Source: Leptolyngbyaceae cyanobacterium MO_188.B28 (GTDB taxonomy: Bacteria; Cyanobacteriota; Cyanobacteriia; Phormidesmidales; Phormidesmidaceae). From it: 47,467 nt of DNA. Position 1 is the stretch's first letter; every line of letters begins with the position of its first letter. The DNA is taken from contig JASJDH010000003.1 of assembly GCA_030065175.1 (NCBI GenBank), positions 1 to 47,467 on the forward strand, read 5' to 3'. The notes beneath the pieces are model-generated. The model was not told where the DNA came from, ran no database searches, and saw nothing but the letters and a program-made list of their open reading frames with translations. This document shows positions 16,891 through 25,800 of this stretch, one piece after another. The translations under genes and the position numbers were made by a program.

Positions 16891-17922
16891 ATGAGTAATA
16901 ACTTCAGCACCTCAGATCAGCTCATTCAAGATTTGAGAAAAGCCACTGTCGACCTACATCGAGTTAACCCTTGGATGGGGTTCTTCCGCTTTAGTGGAAT
17001 TGGTTTGGTGGTGATTGGCCTACTGACTTTAGCCTGGTTGACCCAGAACGCGTTTATCTTTCTGGGGCTGGTTTTAGCGGCTGGGGCAGTCTATGCATTG
17101 TGGTTGATCTGCACCCATGATGCCGTGCATCATACTCTCACTGGTTGGGTTCCGTTCGAGAATCTAGCGTCTCGATTAATTAGTTGGCCGCTCCTCTGGC
17201 CATATGGTCTCTACGCCGAGTTACATCGGTTGCACCATGGTTGGAACGGGTTGAATCTATGTGATCCCGAACGGGTCCAATGGACGTATCAAGAATATCA
17301 GAGCGTTAATCCGCTACTTCAATGGTACGTTCGCCGTCAGTGGATAGTGGACATTTTTGTACTGGGCGGTATTGGAATGATTGTTAAGACCGTGATGGGC
17401 GCGTTACGGTTTCAATCCGTAACGCCTAGTATCCGTTTCCAGTTATTCCTTGATGCAGCGGGTATCCTGCTTGTTCAAGGAGCCTTTCTCACGGTTGCAA
17501 TGCTCCATCATGCTGTATTCAAATACTTGATTTGCTGGTTTATTCTAGAGCGGATCATTGGTGTTGTAATACAGACTCGAGATCATTTAGAACACTATGC
17601 ACTCTGGGGAAGATTCGGCGGACACCAAATCACTCAGTTATACGCTTGCCGGAATCTCAAGACGAGCCCTGTCATTGGATGGCTGATGGGAGGGCTAAAT
17701 TACCACGCAGTCCATCATACCTTTCCTGGGATTCCCTTCAACCATCTGCCTGAAGCTTTTCAGCGCATTCAGGCCGTGCTGCGTCGACATCATCTCCCTT
17801 TGATGAAACTGGACGGGGGGTATTTTCAGGAATTCCGCCGCCTCAGCCAACAACCCTCTTTAATTGGGGAATCCGACCTGACAAATTTAACGGGTCGTCA
17901 CCAAATGATCCCAGTTGGCTAG
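16891..17922 (+). CDS. Membrane fatty-acid-desaturase-family protein
   Basis: A 343-residue integral membrane di-iron enzyme. The histidine boxes are HDAVH (76-80), HRLHH (112-116) and HAVHH (272-276), with an extra DHLEH at 231-235. Hydrophobic pairs at about 35-70, 90-108, 150-172 and 185-225 give the usual two hairpins with all boxes on the cytoplasmic side. The layout fits PF00487 desaturases. Sequence around the boxes (CTHDAVHHTLTGW, LNYHAVHHTFPGIPFNHLP) does not let me assign an acyl position, and carotenoid ketolases or hydroxylases of the same superfamily are an alternative. A ribosome-binding site (GAGGTGAGG) directly precedes the ATG. It stands alone between chlB and the zinc-ribbon gene. 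Confidence 0.85.
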   Translation: MSNNFSTSDQLIQDLRKATVDLHRVNPWMGFFRFSGIGLVVIGLLTLAWLTQNAFIFLGLVLAAGAVYALWLICTHDAVHHTLTGWVPFENLASRLISWPLLWPYGLYAELHRLHHGWNGLNLCDPERVQWTYQEYQSVNPLLQWYVRRQWIVDIFVLGGIGMIVKTVMGALRFQSVTPSIRFQLFLDAAGILLVQGAFLTVAMLHHAVFKYLICWFILERIIGVVIQTRDHLEHYALWGRFGGHQITQLYACRNLKTSPVIGWLMGGLNYHAVHHTFPGIPFNHLPEAFQRIQAVLRRHHLPLMKLDGGYFQEFRRLSQQPSLIGESDLTNLTGRHQMIPVG

Positions 17923-18112
17923 CCAATTGAAAAAAAAGACCGACTCTGAAGTTCATTCTTCTTAAGAAAGAAGCTTGCCGTCTTCACAATTTCCTCATAT
18001 TTGAGCCTTACACTGCTTAATTGTGAAAATCAGATGAGTTGTGTGTTCCCTCTCGGCTGGTTGATTATTTGGCTAACGTTGGCGCCGCATTTGGTGAGGT
18101 TGGAAAACATCT

Positions 18113-18319
18113 ATGAATGACTGTCCTTGCTGTTCAGGTTCATTAATCCGCCATATTCGTAATGACGGTATTTATTGGTTTTGCCCATCTTGCTGGCAAG
18201 AAATGCCAAACTTTACCTCAGAATTTGCAAGTTGTGCTGTGAACCCTAGGCTAAAGCTGGAACGCCTGCTGGCAGCCTCTTCTGTAGGCGTTTCTAAGAA
18301 ATTAGTACGCGTTGGATGA
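18113..18319 (+). CDS. Small zinc-ribbon protein
   Basis: A 68-residue protein with two CxxC pairs, Cys4/Cys7 (CPCC) and Cys24/Cys27 (CPSC), separated by GSLIRHIRNDGIYWF. This is a compact zinc-ribbon knuckle followed by WQEMP and a helical tail. Short proteins with the same opening and the YWFCPxCWQEMP pattern are familiar to me from cyanobacteria, but I know no proven function. The motif pattern and codon context make this a real gene despite its size. Nothing nearby points to a pathway. Confidence 0.75.
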   Translation: MNDCPCCSGSLIRHIRNDGIYWFCPSCWQEMPNFTSEFASCAVNPRLKLERLLAASSVGVSKKLVRVG

Positions 18320-18735
18320 TGTCTCGGTTGGGTTAATTCGCGACTACAGCTCTTGTCCTATGCCAATCGTCGCCGATATATCAATTTTCTATTGCGCTCA
18401 TGTAAACCGGGAAAACGTTTCCCGAGACAGAATTAGACTCCAGAAAGGTTCGGATATCGCTATCAAGGAGTTTAGTTAGAGGGGTTTTTGAGCAAGGGTT
18501 ACTCAAAAACCTCTCATTTCCCTTGAGCAAAATAATAACGATTGAAAATTCTATACAAACTTATACAAAACAAGCCTATACAAAACAAGTGCAGGGGTGA
18601 AAGCAAGTCTATGGATGACTGGGCGGCAGTTTGAGGTCGCCGACGGGACAAGTGCCCTGACGGTTGCTTACCCGCTTACTGTCTATCTGATTCAAAGCCT
18701 AATATCTCCAAGGAAGATGTTGTGCGTTAAGGCAG
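18320..18735. other. Gene-free stretch with a hairpin and a short direct repeat
   Basis: GGTTTTTGAG (18483-18492) pairs with CTCAAAAACC (18502-18511) around a 9-base loop, which may be a terminator for the zinc-ribbon gene, although the tract after it is weak. TATACAAAACAAG is repeated at 18562-18574 and 18577-18589. I see no gene; the plus-strand frame over 18597-18956 is a shadow of rdgB. Confidence 0.5.
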
Positions 18736-19314
18736 TCATTCTAAGACGAGCGATCGCAGTTTGGGCGTCAGCATCTGAAAGGCGATGCCTCGATGGCTGC
18801 AGCGAGCCTTTTGCGAGGGCGTCATTTCAGCAAATGTTTTTCCCTGGGTGGGTTCATAGAAGATGGGATCATAGCCAAACCCCCCTGCACCCCTTGGTTG
18901 TTGCAGGATTTCTCCTCGGCAGACACCCTCAGTTTCTAACGCAATCTCGCCATTAGGCCGCGCCAAGGCAATGGCGCAGACAAACTGGGCTTGACGGTTC
19001 GGCGTACTGCCCAACTCTGCTAATACCCGGGAAATCCGGTCAGCGTCATCCTTGCCATATCTAGCCGAATAGACCCCTGGCGCTCCATTCAGCGCCTCAA
19101 CAACTAACCCCGAGTCATCGGCGATGGCCCACTGGCCAGTTGCGATCGCCACCTGAGATGCCTTCAACCGGGCATTCTCCAAAAACGTTTCGCCGGTTTC
19201 TTCAACCTCCAAGTCTGGCGGCTTCAGCGTCAGCGTCCAATTCAGATCGGCTAAGTAGGGCTGTATTTCCTTCAATTTCCCGGGGTTTCCAGTGGCCACG
19301 ACAATGGCGAGCAT
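18736..19314 (-). CDS. rdgB: XTP/dITP diphosphatase (house-cleaning nucleotide pyrophosphatase)
   Basis: A 192-residue Ham1/RdgB protein of normal length. It hydrolyses non-canonical purine triphosphates (dITP, XTP) to monophosphates so that they are not built into DNA. Motifs are VVATGNPGKLKEI at the N-terminus, ADDSGLVVEALNGAPGVYSARY with the catalytic acidic residues, GFGYDPIFYEP, and the C-terminal CSHRGIAF loop. The ATG gives the conserved N-terminus. It is divergent from the ABC exporter gene, with about 150 bases between. Confidence 0.96.
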   Translation of the reverse strand: MLAIVVATGNPGKLKEIQPYLADLNWTLTLKPPDLEVEETGETFLENARLKASQVAIATGQWAIADDSGLVVEALNGAPGVYSARYGKDDADRISRVLAELGSTPNRQAQFVCAIALARPNGEIALETEGVCRGEILQQPRGAGGFGYDPIFYEPTQGKTFAEMTPSQKARCSHRGIAFQMLTPKLRSLVLE

Positions 19315-19467
19315 AATGCAAGATCTATACAGTGGAATGGTCTAGTACAAAGGCTTCCATTCATCCTACACGCTTCATTCTCGCTTCTCGCATATTTGCT
19401 AGTCAGCTTCGGCCCTTACCCTATCCCAGCAACCTGATCCGAGCAGTCGTCCCCGAAAGCTGATAGC

Positions 19468-21231
19468 GTGAGACAAGATGAAAACTGTTTGACAAGGACC
19501 CGATTGAAGAAGCGCTCAAATTACTGGTTACTTCTACCCTATATCCACCTTCACTGGCGAACCATTGTCCAGGGATTTCTCTGTACATTGGTGTTTACCG
19601 CCTTTTGGCCGATATTGGCCACGTTGGTTGGTAAAATGCTCGTTCTTTTAGTGGATGGCAAGGTGCTTGCCTTAGCGAAGATTGCCGGTCTTACGCTTGG
19701 GGGGTTTCTGATCCACAAAGCGGGGCAGTATGGACAAGATTCGTTAATGGCGAAGGCTGCCTTGTCGGTTGCTTTTGATCTTCGGAAACGAGTGTACGCC
19801 CACCTGCAAACCCTGAGCCTTGGCTATTTTGAAAAGACTCAGACCGGAGATTTAGCTTACCGCCTGACTGAAGATATCGATCGGATTGGAGAAGTGGTCA
19901 ACAAGCTGTTTCATGACTTTATTCCATCCGCCCTTCAGTTAATAGCGGTCTTCAGCTATATGATTTACCTCAATTGGCCGCTAACCGTCGCCGCTTTAAT
20001 CTTGGTGCCCCTCCTGGCGTTGCTGGCGGGGTGGTTTGGCGATCAAATGCTACGCTTTTCCCGCCGCAGTCAAAACCTGGTGTCTGATTTGTCGTCCCAA
20101 CTGACAGAGGTGTTCAGTGGAATTCGACTGATTCGAGCCTTTGCGGCTGAGGAGTATGAAATTGAGCGGTTCAGTCGAGAGGCGGAGCGTAATCGGCAGG
20201 CCAGATATTCGGCGGCTTGGTTAAGGGCGATCCAGCATCCTGTCGTGGGTTTTTTATACGCAGTGGTGGTGATTTTCATTTTTCTGATCGGCAGTTGGCA
20301 GATTTCCATTGGCGGTCTGACGCCTGAGGAATTTGGGGTTTATATTACCGCCGCCATCATGCTGATTGACCCGGTGGGTCACACCATTGATGATTATGGT
20401 CAATTTAAAGAAGGGGAGGCGTCGGTTGATCGGATATTCGAAATTATGACGATTAAGCCGGTGGTGTTAGAAAAAACTAACGCTAAAGTCCTCCCGGCTG
20501 TGACAGGAAAGGTGGAGTTTCGCCATATTCATTTTGGTTATCTGGCGGATAAACCTGTGTTGAAGGATCTGCACTTGTTGGCGATGCCAGGGGAAGCGAT
20601 CGCCCTGGTGGGGTCTTCCGGCGCTGGAAAAACCACTTTGGTCAATCTTTTGCCCCGATTCTACGATCCTCAAATGGGGCAAATTTTGATTGATGGTCAT
20701 GATGTTCGGGATGTTACCTTGCCCAGTCTGCGCCGCCAGATTGGAATTGTGCCCCAAGAAACCGTCTTATTTTCCGGTACAATCGCCCAGAATATCGCCT
20801 TTGGACAGCAAGAGTTCGATTTAGAGGCGGTTCAGGGAGCGGCTAAAATCGCTAACGCCCATGAATTTATCAGCAACTTTTCCCAGGGATATCACACTTG
20901 GGTGGGAGAACGCGGCGTCAATCTCTCAGGCGGTCAGCGGCAGCGGGTAGCGATCGCCCGCGCCGTTCTCCTTGATCCGCGTATCCTAATTCTTGACGAA
21001 GCGACTTCGGCTCTCGATTCTGAATCGGAAGCTTTGGTTCAGGAAGCGTTAGAGTGGTTGATGAAGGATCGAACCGTCTTTATTATCGCCCATCGTTTAG
21101 CAACCGTCCGGCGGGCTGATCGTATTCTCGTGCTAGAAGACGGTCAAGTGATTGAGTCTGGCACCCATGAAGAGCTGCTGAATAAAGGCAAGCGATACGC
21201 CCATTTCTATGCGCAACAATTCCAGGCCTAA
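19468..21231 (+). CDS. ABC exporter, fused membrane and ATPase domains
   Basis: A 587-residue half-transporter that should act as a homodimer in the plasma membrane. The first 330 residues form the six-helix exporter domain (SLGYFEKTQTGDLAYRLTEDID is the usual coupling region). The ATPase domain has Walker A GSSGAGKTT (382-390), signature LSGGQRQR from residue 486, Walker B ILILDEATSALD and the H-loop FIIAHRL. All catalytic parts are intact. It resembles MsbA-like and multidrug exporters; substrate cannot be inferred. The start is a GTG; a TTG seven codons later is an alternative. A stem-loop lies just downstream. Confidence 0.92.
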   Translation: MRQDENCLTRTRLKKRSNYWLLLPYIHLHWRTIVQGFLCTLVFTAFWPILATLVGKMLVLLVDGKVLALAKIAGLTLGGFLIHKAGQYGQDSLMAKAALSVAFDLRKRVYAHLQTLSLGYFEKTQTGDLAYRLTEDIDRIGEVVNKLFHDFIPSALQLIAVFSYMIYLNWPLTVAALILVPLLALLAGWFGDQMLRFSRRSQNLVSDLSSQLTEVFSGIRLIRAFAAEEYEIERFSREAERNRQARYSAAWLRAIQHPVVGFLYAVVVIFIFLIGSWQISIGGLTPEEFGVYITAAIMLIDPVGHTIDDYGQFKEGEASVDRIFEIMTIKPVVLEKTNAKVLPAVTGKVEFRHIHFGYLADKPVLKDLHLLAMPGEAIALVGSSGAGKTTLVNLLPRFYDPQMGQILIDGHDVRDVTLPSLRRQIGIVPQETVLFSGTIAQNIAFGQQEFDLEAVQGAAKIANAHEFISNFSQGYHTWVGERGVNLSGGQRQRVAIARAVLLDPRILILDEATSALDSESEALVQEALEWLMKDRTVFIIAHRLATVRRADRILVLEDGQVIESGTHEELLNKGKRYAHFYAQQFQA

Positions 21232-21266
21232 GCATTCGGGGGTCTACCGAATTGACCAACAGAAAA

Positions 21267-21305
21267 CCTAGCCATCTACCAGAGAGATAAAAGTAGATAG
21301 CTAGG
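21267..21305 (+). terminator. Stem-loop after the ABC exporter
   Basis: CCTAGCCATCTAC (21267-21279) pairs with GTAGATAGCTAGG (21293-21305) with one mismatch. No T-tract follows, so it could be a terminator or a 3'-end stabiliser. Confidence 0.5.
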
Positions 21306-21878
21306 CTTATCACTTGCCTAGGAGAATAGGTAAGGCTGTTTCAGGCGCCTTCCCGGAAGTAGAGCAAAGCTTATCGGGCGTCCAACGGCGCGGGATTGGC
21401 AGAGAATAAATTATACCCCCGTGCAAAAATGTCGAGTCCGCCGCTCGCCAAGTTTTGTCAGGTTAAATGTATTAGCCTCGCTTATTTCAGGGATATATTA
21501 ATCCAATAGCTATACCCCCAAAAAGGGGGTATCATTCCCAAATTAAGTTGTAAATCTACTTACGAACGCTGCTCTTTTGAGCGGCATAGACGCCTTTTTG
21601 TGAAGCGTTCTACCTATAACGGCCATCAAATTCCGACCAAGATGAAGCTAAATAGCAACTGTAAAGATAAAAACGTCTAGGGGTAAGAAGTAAAAATAAA
21701 TACAACCCTGATCATTATTCACTCAGTACAGATCATTAAAAGCGTTTTTTATCCTCCCATGGACTTCTTAAGATCTTGGAGAATGAAAAAAACTAATGAA
21801 CCTGTGTTGATTGAGCAACAATGAAAGAATTAACAAGTCGATTATCAATAGAGCAGCTAATGCATGCGCCTAGCGGCT
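21306..21878. other. Gene-free stretch with a GC-clamped hairpin
   Basis: No gene is visible. ATACCCCC (21512-21519) and GGGGGTAT (21525-21532) form an 8-bp hairpin around AAAAA; TATACCCCC also occurs once alone near 21412. The rest is AT-rich. Confidence 0.5.
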
Positions 21879-22073
21879 TTAACCATTGGGAACCAACTTT
21901 ATTCTGCCCGCATCCATCTCAGACATCAACAGCTCGAGGGCTTCATAATCTACGTCTGAAACATACCCTAGGCGCGTCAACTCATAGTTGATCTCATTTT
22001 CTATATCGGGCGTTAGCTTCCGAATATAAAGAGCTTTTTCAACAAGTTTCCGAATGGCGAAAGTGGGTTTCAT
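21879..22073 (-). CDS. Small conserved cyanobacterial protein
   Basis: A 64-residue acidic helical protein (FAIRKLVEKALYIRKLTPDIENEIN, then DYEALELLMSEMDAGRIKLV). The combination of an N-terminal VEKAL helix, a turn, and a C-terminal ExLxxLMxxMxxGxIxLV helix resembles a family of short cyanobacterial proteins, often present in several copies per genome, for which I know no function. A Crp-type site lies about 115 bases upstream of its start, but the spacing fits the opposite-strand transcript better. The ATG has no rival start. Confidence 0.65.
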   Translation of the reverse strand: MKPTFAIRKLVEKALYIRKLTPDIENEINYELTRLGYVSDVDYEALELLMSEMDAGRIKLVPNG

Positions 22074-22188
22074 GGTGATTACAAGAGAGCCAAAATGAAT
22101 CTAATTTCTTATAATCGATTGTCAAACGAACAGACGCAGAAACCAGTGATCTATAGCTAGCTGGAAGGTGATCTACATCTTTCGAAAA

Positions 22189-22204
22189 TGTGACCTAGAT
22201 CACC
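22189..22204. promoter_or_regulatory. Crp/SYCRP1-type operator
   Basis: TGTGACCTAGATCACC matches the Crp palindrome TGTGA-N6-TCACA at nine of ten defined bases. It sits inside a longer inverted repeat, AAGGTGATCTA (22165-22175) with TAGATCACCTT (22196-22206). TATACG at 22224-22229 lies about 30 bases centre to centre downstream, close to class II activator spacing for a plus-strand transcript toward the STAS gene. Confidence 0.5.
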
Positions 22205-22262
22205 TTTGTCTTCTGTAATGCCCTATACGTTAAGTAAAAACACTTACCTAAATCTTTAAATT

Positions 22263-22272
22263 AAGGAGGTGA
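22263..22272 (+). promoter_or_regulatory. Full-length anti-SD complement in the STAS leader
   Basis: AAGGAGGTGA is complementary to the whole anti-Shine-Dalgarno tail of 16S rRNA. Only an ATT lies at normal spacing (22276, a 15-codon frame). The first ATG (22295) is 22 bases away and opens a 41-codon frame that ends 13 bases before the STAS start. Confidence 0.5.
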
Positions 22273-22433
22273 CAAATTAAGTTTCGACAAATTCATGCTG
22301 TACCAGTGGGCGCCAAGGCCTGACAAGACTTACCTTCGTTTCATCCATAGAGGATTCTTGAGTCCCCCGTGTGTCGTCATTTCATCAATTCCCCATCGAT
22401 TAATTTTTTTAGAAATCTAGGAGTTAAAGGGAC

Positions 22434-22760
22434 ATGCAGAACCTTGATTCATCCATGACGTTGGTTCAGCCTTGCGGCGCATTGAATGCAGCTAATGCAG
22501 AGTCATTTCAGCAGGCCTTGACGTCGGCCATCTCATCTCAGCAATCTGAAGGGCTGCTTGTGGACATGAGCCAAGTAGACTCTATGGATAGTTCTGGGTT
22601 AATTTCCCTGGTTTCTGTTCTAAGTTTGGCTCGCACCTTAGGGAAGCGATTCAGCTTGTGTGCGGTGCCGCCTTCTGTTCGAATCGTTTTTGAATTAACT
22701 CAGTTGGATCGAGTGTTTGAAATGGTTGAGGGGTCTTCTGAAGAGACTTTGGCCGCTTGA
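22434..22760 (+). CDS. STAS-domain protein (anti-anti-sigma-factor type)
   Basis: A 108-residue single STAS domain. Family members bind or release partner proteins depending on phosphorylation of one serine. The motif VDSMDSSGLISLVSVL is present, and Ser53 corresponds to the phosphorylated serine of SpoIIAA. The flanking strands (MTLVQPCGALNAANAESFQQAL, EGLLVDMSQVD and the C-terminal VFELTQLDRVFEMV) complete the fold. No cognate kinase or PP2C phosphatase gene is adjacent. An SD (AGGAG, 22419-22423, plus AAAGG) precedes the ATG. Upstream lie a Crp-type site and an unusually strong isolated SD, and downstream a 12-bp hairpin, so it seems to be a monocistronic, regulated transcript. Confidence 0.9.
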   Translation: MQNLDSSMTLVQPCGALNAANAESFQQALTSAISSQQSEGLLVDMSQVDSMDSSGLISLVSVLSLARTLGKRFSLCAVPPSVRIVFELTQLDRVFEMVEGSSEETLAA

Positions 22761-22809
22761 TCAGGGTGGGTTTTAGAGGGCGTAAGTGCTTAGGCTTAAT
22801 TATTCTAGG

Positions 22810-22853
22810 GAGTTGTAATTGTAGACAATGGGTTATTGCATCAATTACAACTC
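22810..22853 (+). terminator. Stem-loop after the STAS gene
   Basis: GAGTTGTAATTG (22810-22821) pairs perfectly with CAATTACAACTC (22842-22853) around a 20-base loop. No T-tract follows. Confidence 0.45.
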
Positions 22854-23044
22854 ACTCCTCGACCCAATCCCATTCTTTCGCCTACCTAAGCTCCTGATTT
22901 CGCTCATAATCGCTTCAATCTTTTTGTTTCCGAACTATTGACAGCTTTTGTCATCGCTGATGTTATCGTCAGAAATATCAGAGGCAATGGTTTCGGTTAT
23001 ATTTTAAGAGATAATTTGGGAGCTATGGATTACAGATATTTATT

Positions 23045-25723
23045 GTGGCGATCGCAGCTCAAGATCTGATTACAACTGATATTTCACGACCGGCGCGGTA
23101 TCTTGGCAATGAGCTGGGAGCAGTGCATAAGCCCTGGGGTAGCGCTGAAGTGCGATGGGTGCTGACCTACCCCGAGGTCTATGAAGTGGGAGCCGCCAAT
23201 CTGGGGCATGTTATTCTCTACAGCATTCTCAATGTTCAGCCTCGGCAACTGTGCGATCGCGCCTACTTACCCGCTCCAGATTTGGCGAAACAGCTCCGGG
23301 GAAGTCAAACCCCTTTGTTTGCCGTTGAGTCTCGACGTAGTCTGGGCGATTTTGACATCCTTGGCTTCAGTCTCAGTTACGAACTCGGCGCCACTAACAT
23401 TTTAGAAATGCTGGATTTAGCCGGTATCCCCCTTACCTGGCGGGAAAGGAGCGCCCCGGGTCCCTGGAATGTTGAACAGGGGAGTTGGCCCTTAATCTTT
23501 GCGGGGGGACAAACCGCCACCTCAAATCCAGAACCCTACGCTGAATTTTTCGACTTTATCGCCCTAGGGGACGGCGAGGAGTTACTGCCTGAAATTGGTC
23601 TGGTGCTGGAAGAAGGGAAAGCAGCCGGACTAAGTCGTGAAGCCCTCCTGTTAGATTTGGCGCAAGTTCCGGGGGTCTATGTTCCGCAGTTTTATGACAT
23701 GGCCCCAGATGGCTCGGTCCACCCCAATCGGTCTGGCCCGCCAGAGCGCATCCTGAGGCGAGTTGCGGACCCCATGCCAGCCTATTCCATCGGCTTGGTT
23801 CCCTATGTTCAAACGGTGCATGATCGTCTGACCATTGAAATTCGTCGGGGCTGCACTCGGGGATGTCGGTTTTGCCAACCCGGGATGTTGACCCGCCCCG
23901 CTAGGGATGTCGAACCGCAGAAGGTGATTGACGCCATTGAGCAGGGGATGCGGGCCACGGGATATAACGAGTTTTCTCTCCTCTCTTTGAGTTGCTCAGA
24001 CTATCTAGCCCTGCCTACCCTGGGGGTCGAGCTTAAAAATCGTCTCAAAGCTGACAATATTTCCCTTTCCCTCCCCAGCCAGCGGGTCGATCGGTTTGAT
24101 CAAAATATCGCCCATATTGTGGGCGGAACTCGTCGCACGGGACTGACCTTCGCCCCCGAAGCGGGCACCCAGCGCATGCGGGACATTATCAATAAGGGCC
24201 TCACTAACGAAGAGTTATTGCGGGGAGTCAGAACCGCCTATGAACAGGGCTGGGACAAGGTTAAGCTCTACTTTATGATCGGGCTGCCCGGGGAAACTGA
24301 TGAGGATATTCTGGGGATTGTTGAAACGGTGCGTTGGTTGAGACAATCCTGTCATCTTAAGGGCCGCAAGCCGCTCGGGTTTAATCTAACGATCTCCAAC
24401 TTTACCCCCAAACCCCACACCCCTTTTCAATGGCATTCTGTCTCGACAGAGGAGTTTGAGCGCAAGCAATCCCTGTTGCGCCAAGCCTTTCGTTCTCTCC
24501 GAGGGCTGAAGGTGAACTTCACGGACGTTCGAATTTCCGCCATGGAGGACTTCGTTGGCCGCGGCGATCGCCGTTTGTCGGCGGTGGTGCGGCATGCCTG
24601 GCGCTTGGGGGCGGGGATGGACGCCTGGTGGGAAAACCTGGAACAGGCGTTTGAGGCCTGGAAACAGGCGATCGCCGCCGCCGATTTATCCTGGAAATAC
24701 CGCCAGACGGAGAAGGGTGAATGGAATCTGATGGAAACCGCCAATCCTGAGCATGCCGCCGAATTGGACGCTCCCTTACCCTGGGACCATCTTGATACCG
24801 GCATTGATAAGCAATGGCTTCAGGAGGATCTCCATCGGGCCTTGGCGGCGGCGGTTGTTCCCGACTGTTCCTTTGAGGGCTGTTCCCATTGTGGGGTTTG
24901 CGGTCCTGACTTTGGTCATAATGTGACTGTGCCCCCCCCTCCGATTCCCCAATTTGAAGGCCACTTCAAGCCGAATCAAACTCGCAGCCAACGTCTACGG
25001 GTTTGTATAGGTAAACAAGGGGATATGGCGTTAGTGAGCCATTTAGACTTGATCCGCTTGTTTGACCGCGCTGTTCGTCGAGCCGCTTTGCCCATTGCAT
25101 TTACCGGCGGTTACCATCCCGGGCCCCGAATTTCACCCGCTAACGCCCTCTCTTTGGGCGCCACCAGCGCCGGGGAAATTGTCGATTTTGAGCTTACAGA
25201 GGTCTTGGAGCCTGCTGTATTCCAGCAAAAATTGCAGGCGCAGCTGCCAGATGACATGCCCATTTATCAGGTGGAAGTGATTCCGGTAACGTCTCCTTCA
25301 GCCACCAAACAGCTGGAAAAGGCTGAATATTTCATCACAGTGGTTGGCGCAGCCGACGAAACGCCGTCTTCCCAGCAGTGGCGCATGTGGATTCAAGCGG
25401 TTCAAACCGCCGAAACGATTTGGCTAGAGCACACCACTAAGTCGGGCAAGGTGAAGCAGGTTAATCTCCGAGATCGCCTCTTTGAGCTTGAGTTGATTGA
25501 AGATGTCGACCCCTATTCGCTACCCCGCCAATCGCTCCCAACGCAGATCGCCAATCCAGTGATTCTGCGCTATATCGGCAGTTGTCGGAATGATGGCGTT
25601 TTACTGCGTCCTGAGCAAATTGTTTATATGTTGGAGCAAAGTGCTGGGCGGGAGTTGCAGTTACTTCATATCCACCGAAATCGGTTGATTCTGGAAAATG
25701 ATGGGAGTCAGGAAAATCTGTAG
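23045..25723 (+). CDS. Radical SAM protein with B12-binding-like N-terminus, fused to DUF2344
   Basis: An 892-residue protein of the TIGR03960 radical SAM family fused to the TIGR03936/DUF2344 domain. The radical SAM cluster ligands are in RRGCTRGCRFCQPG (Cys270, Cys274, Cys277). The N-terminal region (YLGNELGAVHKPW, VRWVLTYPEVYEVGAANLGH) is the family's B12-binding-like part. GLTFAPEAGTQRMRDIINKG and FMIGLPGETDEDI are barrel segments. A cysteine cluster follows (CSFEGCSHCGVCG, near residue 615), and the DUF2344 part begins at LRVCIGKQGDMALVSHLDL. The reaction is unknown to me; an RNA-modification role is sometimes proposed for relatives. Start is GTG; the nearby ATG at 23025 is out of frame. 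Confidence 0.9.
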   Translation: MAIAAQDLITTDISRPARYLGNELGAVHKPWGSAEVRWVLTYPEVYEVGAANLGHVILYSILNVQPRQLCDRAYLPAPDLAKQLRGSQTPLFAVESRRSLGDFDILGFSLSYELGATNILEMLDLAGIPLTWRERSAPGPWNVEQGSWPLIFAGGQTATSNPEPYAEFFDFIALGDGEELLPEIGLVLEEGKAAGLSREALLLDLAQVPGVYVPQFYDMAPDGSVHPNRSGPPERILRRVADPMPAYSIGLVPYVQTVHDRLTIEIRRGCTRGCRFCQPGMLTRPARDVEPQKVIDAIEQGMRATGYNEFSLLSLSCSDYLALPTLGVELKNRLKADNISLSLPSQRVDRFDQNIAHIVGGTRRTGLTFAPEAGTQRMRDIINKGLTNEELLRGVRTAYEQGWDKVKLYFMIGLPGETDEDILGIVETVRWLRQSCHLKGRKPLGFNLTISNFTPKPHTPFQWHSVSTEEFERKQSLLRQAFRSLRGLKVNFTDVRISAMEDFVGRGDRRLSAVVRHAWRLGAGMDAWWENLEQAFEAWKQAIAAADLSWKYRQTEKGEWNLMETANPEHAAELDAPLPWDHLDTGIDKQWLQEDLHRALAAAVVPDCSFEGCSHCGVCGPDFGHNVTVPPPPIPQFEGHFKPNQTRSQRLRVCIGKQGDMALVSHLDLIRLFDRAVRRAALPIAFTGGYHPGPRISPANALSLGATSAGEIVDFELTEVLEPAVFQQKLQAQLPDDMPIYQVEVIPVTSPSATKQLEKAEYFITVVGAADETPSSQQWRMWIQAVQTAETIWLEHTTKSGKVKQVNLRDRLFELELIEDVDPYSLPRQSLPTQIANPVILRYIGSCRNDGVLLRPEQIVYMLEQSAGRELQLLHIHRNRLILENDGSQENL

Positions 25724-25800
25724 ACCGCTGGGACAGGGGGAAGACAAGCGGCCATGGGACGGTAGTCAGCGGGCAAGCAGTCAGAAAGGGGCATGAGGCA

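Noticed and set aside
18597-18956. 119-codon plus-strand frame
   Set aside because: It lies antisense over rdgB, whose conserved motifs on the minus strand decide the matter.
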